Position numbers and translations under genes: made by a program. Positions 22,575-30,025 of a stretch of DNA of 36,429 nucleotides are shown piece after piece. Location of the stretch: the NCBI GenBank assembly GCA_964568805.1, contig CAZMRW010000037.1, forward strand, positions 1 through 36,429, given 5' to 3'. Under the pieces are notes generated by a model. The model worked only from the letters and a program-made list of their open reading frames with translations. It was not told the DNA's origin and ran no database searches. The DNA comes from CAZMRW01 sp964568805 (GTDB lineage Bacteria > Pseudomonadota > Gammaproteobacteria > Methylococcales > Methylomonadaceae). Numbering within the stretch: position 1 is the first letter of the stretch; the number at the start of each line of letters is the position of its first letter.

Positions 22575-24052
22575 TATTCCTGTAATATCCGCAATTTAAT
22601 CAGGCTGTCCAATTGGGCGACAGTCGCCGCCGACAGATTGATCAGCGGCGCAGGCAGCACGCCGAACAGCACGATGCCCGCGGCCAGTATACCCGCAGCC
22701 GCCAGTTCGGTCGATTTCAAGTCAATGATCTGCTGCATTTGCGGTTTTACCGGCCCGGTAAACAGCATGCCGATAGTGCGCATGGCATAGGCGGCGCTGA
22801 TCAGAATGCTCAGACTAAACAGCACCATCAAGACGTTCCATTGCTGAAAGCCTCCGATCAGCGTGTGCAATTCGGCGACAAAACCGACTGTGCCCGGAAG
22901 TCCCATTGCCGCTAGCAGGGTCAGGGTCATAAACAGGGCAAAGCGGGGCATCACCTGTACGAGCGAACTGTAATCATGGATATTCCGGGTATGGGTGCGT
23001 TCGTACAGCAGTCCAACCAATAAAAACAGAGCGGCGGCAACCAGACCGTGAGCAGTCATTTGCAACACCGCGCCGGTTATCCCGGTTTCATTCAATGCGG
23101 CGATGCCCAGGAGTACGATGCCCATGTGACTCACGGATGAATAGGCGATCATCGCTTTCAGGTCGCTTTGTCTCCAGGCCAGCAATCCGCCATAAAGCAT
23201 GCCGATCAAGGCCAGAATAACCAACAGCCATTGCAAGGATTGCGCCGCTTCCGGAAGCATCACCACGGTTCTCAACAGACCGTATGCGCCCATTTTAAGA
23301 AGGATGCCGGAAAGTAAAATGCTGATGGGACTGGGCGCTTCAACATGCGCCAGCGGCAACCAGCCATGCAGCGGGAAAATCGGCATTTTAACACCGAAGC
23401 CAATGATGAAGCCGAGCAGCACCAGAATCTGTTCGGATAGCGACATATCCTGAGCAGCCTGATTCATCGAGCTCATTAAGGAACCGCTGTGCTCAAGATC
23501 GTACTGACTGACGGCCAGCAGACTGACCAGCATGAATACCGAACCGCCCATCGTATAGAGCACAAAATTAAGACTCGCCGTGTGCCGGCGTTTTCCGCCC
23601 CAGCGGCCGATCAGAAAAAATAATGGAATTAAGGTGACTTCCCAGAATATATAAAATAACGCCCAATCCTGTGCCAGAAAAACGCCCAGCATGCCGAACT
23701 CAAGCAAAAGAACGCAAATATGATACCCTTTGACGTTCTTGGTGATTGAAAATGACGCCAGCAGCGCGATGGATGTCAATAGGGTCGCCAAAATCAGCAT
23801 GGGCATGGACAGGCCGTCTATACCCAGCGCATAGGCGCTGCCGAGGTCGGGATTGAGCGGAAAATATTCCTTGAACTGCAATTCCGCATTGTTCGGATCA
23901 TAAATGACAAGCAGCCAGCACGTTAAAAAAAATGTCAGCAACGTGATCAGATTGGCCAGAAAACGGACCAGAAAGGCGTTGGATGAGGGTATGATAGCCA
24001 GAAGCAACGCTCCTGCTGCCGGAGTCCAGAGCAGTAAACTAAGAATCCCCAT
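22574..24052 (-). CDS. NuoM-like antiporter subunit (DAB operon, first gene)
   Basis: A 492-residue Proton_antipo_M protein, the closest of the set to true NuoM/NdhD (FWEVTLIPLFFLIGRWGG with E138; GVKMPIFPLHGWLPLAHVEA with K222; LLKMGAYGLL with K253). All three proton-path residues are kept. It is the promoter-proximal gene, ahead of dabA, and its TAG shares the G of the dabA GTG start. Its own start ATG 24052 has only a weak GGAAAA upstream. No other complex I subunit is in the window. The likely role is an additional ion-translocating subunit of the DAB-like complex; a stray NuoM paralogue recruited into the operon is the alternative. Confidence 0.86.
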   Translation of the reverse strand: MGILSLLLWTPAAGALLLAIIPSSNAFLVRFLANLITLLTFFLTCWLLVIYDPNNAELQFKEYFPLNPDLGSAYALGIDGLSMPMLILATLLTSIALLASFSITKNVKGYHICVLLLEFGMLGVFLAQDWALFYIFWEVTLIPLFFLIGRWGGKRRHTASLNFVLYTMGGSVFMLVSLLAVSQYDLEHSGSLMSSMNQAAQDMSLSEQILVLLGFIIGFGVKMPIFPLHGWLPLAHVEAPSPISILLSGILLKMGAYGLLRTVVMLPEAAQSLQWLLVILALIGMLYGGLLAWRQSDLKAMIAYSSVSHMGIVLLGIAALNETGITGAVLQMTAHGLVAAALFLLVGLLYERTHTRNIHDYSSLVQVMPRFALFMTLTLLAAMGLPGTVGFVAELHTLIGGFQQWNVLMVLFSLSILISAAYAMRTIGMLFTGPVKPQMQQIIDLKSTELAAAGILAAGIVLFGVLPAPLINLSAATVAQLDSLIKLRILQE

Positions 24053-24104
24053 GATTAATATTTTTCCAGCACTTTATCGTTAAAAATAGTTTCGATTAGC
24101 TACT

Positions 24105-24132
24105 ATTATACATTTAGCTCATTTATAGGCAA
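24105..24132 (-). promoter_or_regulatory. Sigma70 promoter of the five-gene DAB operon
   Basis: Minus strand TTGCCT (24132-24127), 16-base spacer, perfect TATAAT (24110-24105), about 45 bases before the ATG at 24052. It is the best promoter match in the gap. Confidence 0.65.
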
Positions 24133-24341
24133 CTAATAAGCTCAGAGCCGATCACACGATAGCGCGGCTACTATACAGCAGTAACGATTAAATCGGCATT
24201 AAAATATAATAATTTGAAACCGATGAATCTGACTGTTCCACCTTCAATCAGGAACCGGAAAGGCGCCGAGGCAAGATCATAATCACGCAAATGACCCGAT
24301 ATGCGCACTTGATACGGAATATTCCCAGCCTTGTTTGAAAC

Positions 24342-24362
24342 AACCTGTTTTCCTGACAGGTT
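24342..24362 (-). terminator. Terminator-like hairpin after the copper ATPase gene
   Basis: AACCTGT (24342-24348) / ACAGGTT (24356-24362), a perfect 7-bp stem with 7-base loop, about ten bases after the stop codon on the minus strand. The sequence following is GTTTC, a poor T tract, so termination may be partial. Confidence 0.4.
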
Positions 24363-24371
24363 ATCCCGCAG

Positions 24372-26639
24372 TTACAATGAAATCCGCCTTAGCCGTAACG
24401 CATTGGCGATGACCGAAACTGAACTGAAACTCATCGCTGCCGCTGCGATCATCGGCGAGAGCAACATCCCGGACAACGGATACAGCACTCCGGCGGCAAT
24501 CGGTATGCCCAGAATGTTGTAAATGAACGCAAAAAACAGGTTCTGACGGATATTACGCATGGTGGCCCGGCTCAAGTGATAGGCTTTCGCTAGCCCCAAT
24601 AAATCACCTTTGACCAGGGTTACGCCTGCGCTTTCCATGGCAATATCGGCGCCCGTACCCATGGCGATGCCGATGTGCGCGGCCGCCAGCGCCGGGGCGT
24701 CGTTAATACCGTCGCCAGCCATGGCGACCCATCGGCCCTGAGCCTGCAACTGTTTGACAATGTCCGATTTCCTCTCCGGCGAGACTTCGGCATAAACCTG
24801 ATCAATACCGAGGCGATTCGCTACAAACTCTGCGGTCGTGCGGCTATCGCCGGTCAACATCACTACCCGGATTCCCTGCTGCTGCAATTCCGCCAGAGCT
24901 TTTGCCGTTGTTTTCTTGATAGGATCGGTTACTCCGAGCAGTCCCGCAGCTTGTCCGTCAATGGCGATGATCATGACCGTTTGCCCCTGTTTACGCAGCT
25001 TTTCAACGGGTTCAGTCAACATATCCGTCGCCACATTCGATTCAGCCATCAACTGCGCATTTCCTAACAGGATACGCCGCCCGTTGACTTGTCCACTGAC
25101 ACCTTGTCCTGTATGCGCTTGAAAGCCGGCTACCGGCGCCGGTTTCAAGCCTTGCTGTTCGGCGCCCTTGACGATCGCTGCGGCCAGCGGATGCTCGCTG
25201 GCGTGCTCCAGGCTCGCGGCAAAACTCAATACATCTTCTTTAAGAAAGCCGTCGACTGTCTCAACATCGACCAGCCTGGGCTTGCCTTCCGTCAATGTAC
25301 CGGTCTTATCAAGCACCAGAGTATCCACTTTTTCCATATTCTCCAGGGCTTCGGCATTTTTGATCAGGATGCCGGCCGTCGCGCCCCGTCCGGTGCCGAC
25401 CATGATGGACATGGGAGTCGCCAATCCCAAAGCGCAGGGACAGGCAATAATCAATACCGCCACAGCGTTCACCACAGCATGAGCCAATCTTGGCTCGGGT
25501 CCCCATAGCCACCATATCGCAAAGGTCACGATGGCTGTCAGTATCACCGCGGGAACAAAGTATCTTGCAACCGAATCGGCCAGTTTTTGTATGGGCGCAC
25601 GGCTGCGCTGGGCTTCGCTAACCATGTGAACAATTTGCGCCAGCAGCGTATCGCTGCCGACACGATCGGCGCGCATCAGCAAACTGCCGGTGCCATTGAT
25701 CGTTGCGCCAATCAGCGGCAAACCGGCGTTCTTTTCTACGGGAATCGGCTCGCCGGTCACCATGGATTCGTCGACCGAACTTGAACCGTCAAGCACCACG
25801 CCGTCAACCGGTACTTTTTCCCCGGGCCTGATGCGCAAAATATCGCCGGTTTTCATCTGCTCTATCGGAATATCGGTTTCGCTGCCGTCGGCATGGTGAA
25901 GCCGGGCTGTTTTCGGAACCAGTTCCATCAGCATTTTGATCGCTTCGCTGGTTCGGCTTCTTGCCCGCAATTCCAGCACTTGTCCCAACAGTACCAGGGT
26001 CGTGATGACTGCGGCCGCTTCAAAATAAACCGCCACCACACCCTGTTCATCGCGCATCGACAGGGGAAACAGTTGAGGCGCAAAGGTTGCCGCGACACTG
26101 TAAAACCAGGCGACGCCAACGCCCAACGCGATCAGGGTAAACATGTTCAGACTGCGATGGACAACAGACGCCCAGCCCCGCTGGAAAAAAGGCCAGCCGC
26201 CCCACCAGACAACCGGCGTAGCCAGGACAAATTCAAGCCATTGCCAGCTTTGGAACTTCAGGAAGCCGGGAACCGGCGGCATCAGGTCGTGCGCCATCGC
26301 CAATAAGAATACCGGTATCGACAGCGCGGTACTGATCCAGAATCTGAGGTTCATATCGATGAGCTCCCGGTTTTCCTCAGGTACATCGAGAGCACTGCGG
26401 GGTTCCAGAGCCATGCCGCACTTGGGACAGGTCCCCGGTTCATGGCGTATGATTTCCGGATGCATCGGACAAACATATTCGGTACGCGGGCGGGTGTCGG
26501 CATCCTGCACAGGCTCTAAAGTCATCCCGCATTTCGGGCAGTTTCCAGCTTGTGTCCGGCGAACTTCCGGGTGCATGGGACAGGTATAGACTGTTCGGTT
26601 TTGCGATTTATCGGAAACAGCTGATTGAATTTGCTTCAT
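24372..26639 (-). CDS. copA: Copper-exporting P1B-type ATPase with two N-terminal heavy-metal-binding (YHS-like) motifs
   Basis: A 755-residue inner-membrane pump. The N-terminus has two copies of a short Cys/His metal-binding motif in place of the HMA domain: YTCPMHPEVRR...CPKCGM (C20, C34, C37) and YVCPMHPEIIR...CPKCGM (C57, C71, C74). The core is complete: eight helices, actuator TGEPIP, metal-site C400-P-C402 (ACPCALGLATP), phosphorylated D444 (DKTGTLTEG), SEHPLA, and GDGINDAPALA. The last helices end MSFSSVSVIANALRLR, the Cu(I)-type signature. Cu+ export from cytoplasm to periplasm is the likely role; silver is possible. AAGGAG precedes the ATG. No CueR-type regulator lies next to it. 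Confidence 0.9.
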   Translation of the reverse strand: MKQIQSAVSDKSQNRTVYTCPMHPEVRRTQAGNCPKCGMTLEPVQDADTRPRTEYVCPMHPEIIRHEPGTCPKCGMALEPRSALDVPEENRELIDMNLRFWISTALSIPVFLLAMAHDLMPPVPGFLKFQSWQWLEFVLATPVVWWGGWPFFQRGWASVVHRSLNMFTLIALGVGVAWFYSVAATFAPQLFPLSMRDEQGVVAVYFEAAAVITTLVLLGQVLELRARSRTSEAIKMLMELVPKTARLHHADGSETDIPIEQMKTGDILRIRPGEKVPVDGVVLDGSSSVDESMVTGEPIPVEKNAGLPLIGATINGTGSLLMRADRVGSDTLLAQIVHMVSEAQRSRAPIQKLADSVARYFVPAVILTAIVTFAIWWLWGPEPRLAHAVVNAVAVLIIACPCALGLATPMSIMVGTGRGATAGILIKNAEALENMEKVDTLVLDKTGTLTEGKPRLVDVETVDGFLKEDVLSFAASLEHASEHPLAAAIVKGAEQQGLKPAPVAGFQAHTGQGVSGQVNGRRILLGNAQLMAESNVATDMLTEPVEKLRKQGQTVMIIAIDGQAAGLLGVTDPIKKTTAKALAELQQQGIRVVMLTGDSRTTAEFVANRLGIDQVYAEVSPERKSDIVKQLQAQGRWVAMAGDGINDAPALAAAHIGIAMGTGADIAMESAGVTLVKGDLLGLAKAYHLSRATMRNIRQNLFFAFIYNILGIPIAAGVLYPLSGMLLSPMIAAAAMSFSSVSVIANALRLRRISL

Positions 26640-26809
26640 AACGCTACTCCTTTATTCTATTATTGTGTTAAATGTGCCCTGCCATGGTTTTCTTTAGAAT
26701 GTGAGCCGTATCCTCGGGATTGAGGGGCGTTTCAGACTGGAACCAAGTTCATCATGAATATTGCTGACGCCCGCAGGCTGGTAAAACGTCCCGTTTCGCA
26801 GCAGTCAAC

Positions 26810-27058
26810 TCATTGCTCTTCATCGGAGAGCGACTTTGCCGCCTCCTTTGTTCCCTGTCCAATGGCCTTGACAGTACGGCGGGAACCATGGCCGATATCC
26901 CTGGCGACATCCCGGGTGCCATGGCCAATTTCCCGGGTGACATTGCGGGTCGTATGGCCTATGGTCCTTCCTGCATCCTTAATCTCGGCGCAAGACGACA
27001 CCACCACAGCGGCGAAAAAAACGAGCCCGGCAGCTATTTTTGCAAACGGCATGATCAT
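26810..27058 (-). CDS. Small entericidin-like lipoprotein with four 11-residue tandem repeats
   Basis: An 82-residue protein. Residues 1-23 form a lipoprotein signal ending VVVSSC, so C23 would be acylated. After the linker come four tandem 11-residue repeats, consensus xIGHGTRxxxR: TIGHTTRNVTR (32-42), EIGHGTRDVAR (43-53), DIGHGSRRTVK (54-64), AIGQGTKEAAK (65-75). The opening around the lipobox resembles entericidin-type small lipoproteins; the repeats would give an amphipathic 11-periodic helix with basic residues. It lies between the copper ATPase and the SGNH gene on the same strand. The start may be ATG 27058 or 27052. Function unknown. Confidence 0.7.
   Translation of the reverse strand: MIMPFAKIAAGLVFFAAVVVSSCAEIKDAGRTIGHTTRNVTREIGHGTRDVARDIGHGSRRTVKAIGQGTKEAAKSLSDEEQ
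26834..26965 (-). repeat. Four 33-bp in-frame tandem repeats within the lipoprotein gene
   Basis: 132 bases encode exactly four 11-residue units. The first three are most alike at the protein level (IGH-x-[TS]-R) and the last is diverged, suggesting growth by duplication of a 33-base unit. Confidence 0.7.
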
Positions 27059-27092
27059 TTCATTTCAACTAAAAATCTTAGACTTAAACAAT

Positions 27093-28145
27093 TTACTCTG
27101 TTCCCATTTTATTTGCCATCTGCTCAATAAGCACAGGTTCCGAACAGGCGTTATTGCGTATCGACTTGATGAGCAATTCTGTCCGAAGCAACCGCCCTTC
27201 GGCGTTTAAATGCAAATTGCTATTAAAGAAGTATTTTCTATCGAACACCAACTCCTCGCGTTTATCAATGATACAGCCGACAGGAGCCAATTCATTACGA
27301 AAACTTAAGTCGCCATTTTTTAAATGATCTATTCCACCCTCCGAAGCGATATAAGGGGTATTGGCGAAATAGACCCGCACTCCTCTTTTTCTCATGCTAT
27401 CGATGAAGTCAATGAGGTAGCTCGCTGTGTTAGCGCAGACATGGCTCGGTTTGCTGTAGTTGGAGCTTTGCCCTTCAACATCGGATCCTTCTGTCCGCAG
27501 CATATCGCCATGGTTATTGAGGTTGTAAGCGGAATATTCAAAACCAACCGGGGATTTACGAACTCGAAACTTGGCCAAAACCAGAGAGTTATCGAGCGCT
27601 TCGAGACGTTTGGCAATTTTGGCCGGATTAAACGGTTCCTGGATTTTAGCCACGAGCATTCGCCGAAAAAGTTTTGGCGAAATCAAAAACGCAAATTCGA
27701 TTTTCTCCCTGACATTCATCTCTCCCCATGCGCCATGATCCCAGGCGACGATATTGGTCACCTGCCACGAGTTCAACGTTGTATTGCAGCGGTAATAAGG
27801 CGGTTCCAATGGCAGGATCAATATATCGCCATGCTCTATCACGCCGCTCACCTCCTCGAGGATTTTGTTCAATCTCAATCCGGCATGCAAACCAAAGTTA
27901 ATAACCGGCATCCCTAGCTGCTTACTGGCATATTCGGCATCGATCCCAAACAGGGTACTCGACCCGCCCGCAATGATTATCTTACTTTTTCCCGCATACT
28001 GCTTGACCAGCTCTTTCTTGATCGTGATCATTTCGGCAACCCAGTATTCGGCTTCGACGGGCGCGTCGATCAATACCATGACGGCGGAAATATAGACCAC
28101 GGCAGCCGCAAGTGCGGAAATAAAAAATGATTTTATGAATGTCAT
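27093..28145 (-). CDS. SGNH-like acetyltransferase-partner protein (AlgJ/DltD-like), paired with AlgI
   Basis: A 350-residue protein, N-terminal membrane anchor (about 5-27), then an SGNH-hydrolase-like domain. The serine block is IIAGGSSTLFGIDAEYAS (residues about 54-71), followed by VINFGLHAGL; the C-terminal block is FNSNLHLNAEGRLLRTELL with the catalytic-type histidine (the usual Asp three before it is Asn here). I chose ATG 28145, two bases after the algI stop; the longer reading from 28256 lies inside algI. These proteins act in the periplasm with an MBOAT protein to move acetyl groups onto a polysaccharide. The polymer here is unknown; no polysaccharide synthase gene is in the window. 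Confidence 0.75.
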   Translation of the reverse strand: MTFIKSFFISALAAAVVYISAVMVLIDAPVEAEYWVAEMITIKKELVKQYAGKSKIIIAGGSSTLFGIDAEYASKQLGMPVINFGLHAGLRLNKILEEVSGVIEHGDILILPLEPPYYRCNTTLNSWQVTNIVAWDHGAWGEMNVREKIEFAFLISPKLFRRMLVAKIQEPFNPAKIAKRLEALDNSLVLAKFRVRKSPVGFEYSAYNLNNHGDMLRTEGSDVEGQSSNYSKPSHVCANTASYLIDFIDSMRKRGVRVYFANTPYIASEGGIDHLKNGDLSFRNELAPVGCIIDKREELVFDRKYFFNSNLHLNAEGRLLRTELLIKSIRNNACSEPVLIEQMANKMGTE

Positions 28146-28147
28146 GA

Positions 28148-29749
28148 TCAGAATTGAAAGTACAGGAATTCTGATTCGCTTGCAGAGGCCATGTATTTGA
28201 TCAGCACGAAAAACAGCAGCCCATACAATGTACCTTGTAATAGTGAAGGTTGCCACTTAAGCAGATGAAACCATCGCCTGGTAAGTAAAGTGTCCGTTTT
28301 GGTCAACTGATCTGTTTCCTCGGTATCATCACAGGTTGTGCGATAACTGACGAAAAGCTGCCGCACATTCGGCAAGCCCCAGGCAATGGCCAGGCCGATG
28401 GTCAATAGCGCAAAAGGATGTTTTGTCTCCGGCGGGCTTAGCGGCAGCCATTGGTCAAAAACGGCCCATTTGTATTGCAGAAAGTAATTTCCAAACGTGT
28501 TTCCCCATGAACTCGGCAAAGAGACCCCATTTATTCCGGCCATTCCATTTAGTATCGTCATAGCCGAGGACAAACTATCCGCACGAAAAAATACCCAGCC
28601 AACCACGATCGCCATGAAGGTCAGCGCGCCTGCGCCAAGGCGGGCTAATCGGCCGCCCTCACCCCAAGCCATGTACTGTTTCATGCCGCGCCAGGCATGG
28701 TTTAGCATCAGGTAACCCCCGTGCAGGCCACCCCAGGCGATAAAAGTCCATCCCGCGCCATGCCATAGTCCGCCAAGCAACATGGTGATCATCAAGTTCG
28801 TATAACGCTGGAATGTCCCGTTGCGGTTGCCGCCGAGAGGAATATAGATATAGTCGCGAAGAAAACGCGATAAGGTCATATGCCAGCGCCGCCAGAAATC
28901 GATGATGCTGGTGGCTTTATACGGAGAATTAAAGTTCATCGGCAAGCGAACATTGAACATTAATGACAAACCGATCGCCATATCCGAGTAGGCGGAAAAA
29001 TCGAAATATAATTGGAGCGTATACGCCAGCGCGGCAACCCAGGCCTCGACCAGCATAGGCTGTTCTCCGGCAGCCACTGCGTTAAAGATAGGGGTGGATA
29101 ATTCTCCCATTTGATCGGCAATCAGCAATTTTTTCGCTAATCCCAGCACAAAGAAGGACAGGCCAACGGCGATGTTATTCCAGTCGATGCGGCAGACGCC
29201 TCGCCTGGCAAACTGCGGCATCATCTCTGCATGATGCAGCACCGGACCCGCAATGAGATGCGGGAAATAGGTGACGAATAGCGTATAGTGAACAAAGTTA
29301 TATTCCTTAACTTTTCCTTGGAAAGTATCTACCAGAAAGGCGATTTGGGTAAAGGTGAAGAAGGAGATGCCCAAGGGGAGAAAAATGTCGCCAACCGGCA
29401 GATCTGTGCCTACAAGCTTATTCAGGTTATCGGCAAAAAAATTGGCGTATTTGAAGTAACCCAGCAGCATCAAGTTGCCTGCAATCGCACTGACCAACAG
29501 CATTTTGACGGATAGACCGGGCGACCGGCGAGCGATGCGATGCCCTATTAAATAGGCGGCGCTATAATTAAAGACGATCGAACTCAGTAGCAGGCCGACG
29601 AAACGCGCATCCCACCAGCCGTAGAAAAATACCGATGCGGCGGCAAGCCAGAGCGAGGCAAGGTTATGGCTGTACTTGCCGGTACGAAAATAAACGAAAA
29701 AGACAATGGGGAGGAAGGCGAATATAAAAGAATATGAATTAAAAAGCAT
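28148..29749 (-). CDS. algI: AlgI-type membrane-bound O-acyltransferase (MBOAT)
   Basis: A 533-residue multi-pass inner-membrane protein. It opens MLFNSYSFIFAFLPIVFFVY, standard for AlgI/PatA/DltB-type MBOATs. Family blocks: LPLGISFFTFTQIAFLVDTF, HYTLFVTYFPHLIAGPVLHH, FWRRWHMTLSRFLRDYIYIP-LGGNRNG, and the active-site histidine region GGLWHGAGWTFIAWGGLHGG. It transfers acyl groups, normally acetyl, across the membrane to a periplasmic acceptor such as an exopolysaccharide. Its SGNH-like partner follows two bases downstream. A true alginate operon is not present, so the symbol denotes the family only. Confidence 0.88.
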   Translation of the reverse strand: MLFNSYSFIFAFLPIVFFVYFRTGKYSHNLASLWLAAASVFFYGWWDARFVGLLLSSIVFNYSAAYLIGHRIARRSPGLSVKMLLVSAIAGNLMLLGYFKYANFFADNLNKLVGTDLPVGDIFLPLGISFFTFTQIAFLVDTFQGKVKEYNFVHYTLFVTYFPHLIAGPVLHHAEMMPQFARRGVCRIDWNNIAVGLSFFVLGLAKKLLIADQMGELSTPIFNAVAAGEQPMLVEAWVAALAYTLQLYFDFSAYSDMAIGLSLMFNVRLPMNFNSPYKATSIIDFWRRWHMTLSRFLRDYIYIPLGGNRNGTFQRYTNLMITMLLGGLWHGAGWTFIAWGGLHGGYLMLNHAWRGMKQYMAWGEGGRLARLGAGALTFMAIVVGWVFFRADSLSSAMTILNGMAGINGVSLPSSWGNTFGNYFLQYKWAVFDQWLPLSPPETKHPFALLTIGLAIAWGLPNVRQLFVSYRTTCDDTEETDQLTKTDTLLTRRWFHLLKWQPSLLQGTLYGLLFFVLIKYMASASESEFLYFQF

Positions 29750-29866
29750 TGAATCCGATCTGTGATTTTATTTGCTGTAACTATCGAACCAGCCGATGCT
29801 GAAAGAGTAAATATCAGTTTCTGTATACTTTATAGGATTGCTGCTTTCAAACAACAATAATCCTTG

Positions 29867-30025
29867 TTAATTGGAAGGGTCCGCATCCCGCGTGTCGATT
29901 TCCAGCATGGCATGTTCGTGTTTCTCTGCCTCTGGCGCGTGGAAGACCCGATAAAAACAATAAATCGTAAGCAGCAAAACCACCGAATTGCTGAGTATCA
30001 TCATGATTAAACCGATTGTTGTCAT
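29867..30025 (-). CDS. MetS-like small subunit of the NSS transporter
   Basis: A 52-residue membrane peptide found by direct translation: MTTIGLIMMILSNSVVLLLT as its single span, then a polar tail ending DTRDADPSN. ATG 30025 overlaps the TGA of the NSS transporter gene (ATGA), which is how the small subunit MetS follows MetP-type NSS transporters in other bacteria. MetS is required for transport of methionine/alanine in the known case. Assignment rests on size, topology and position. Confidence 0.72.
   Translation of the reverse strand: MTTIGLIMMILSNSVVLLLTIYCFYRVFHAPEAEKHEHAMLEIDTRDADPSN

Larger units (their letters stand above)
24053..24371. other. Intergenic region upstream of the DAB operon
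   Basis: A 319-base gap between the operon start and the end of the copper ATPase gene. It holds the operon promoter (24105-24132), an A/T-rich leader of about 45 bases, and a hairpin at 24342-24362 that may end the ATPase transcript. I see no gene in it. Confidence 0.6.

Noticed and set aside
14589..24052. Complex I (nuo) or Mrp antiporter operon
   Set aside because: No NuoA-K or MrpA-G partners; DUF2309 with intact zinc site sits between the antiporter-like genes.
27324..27917. 197-residue plus-strand ORF inside the SGNH gene
   Set aside because: Antisense to a supported gene and without recognisable motifs.
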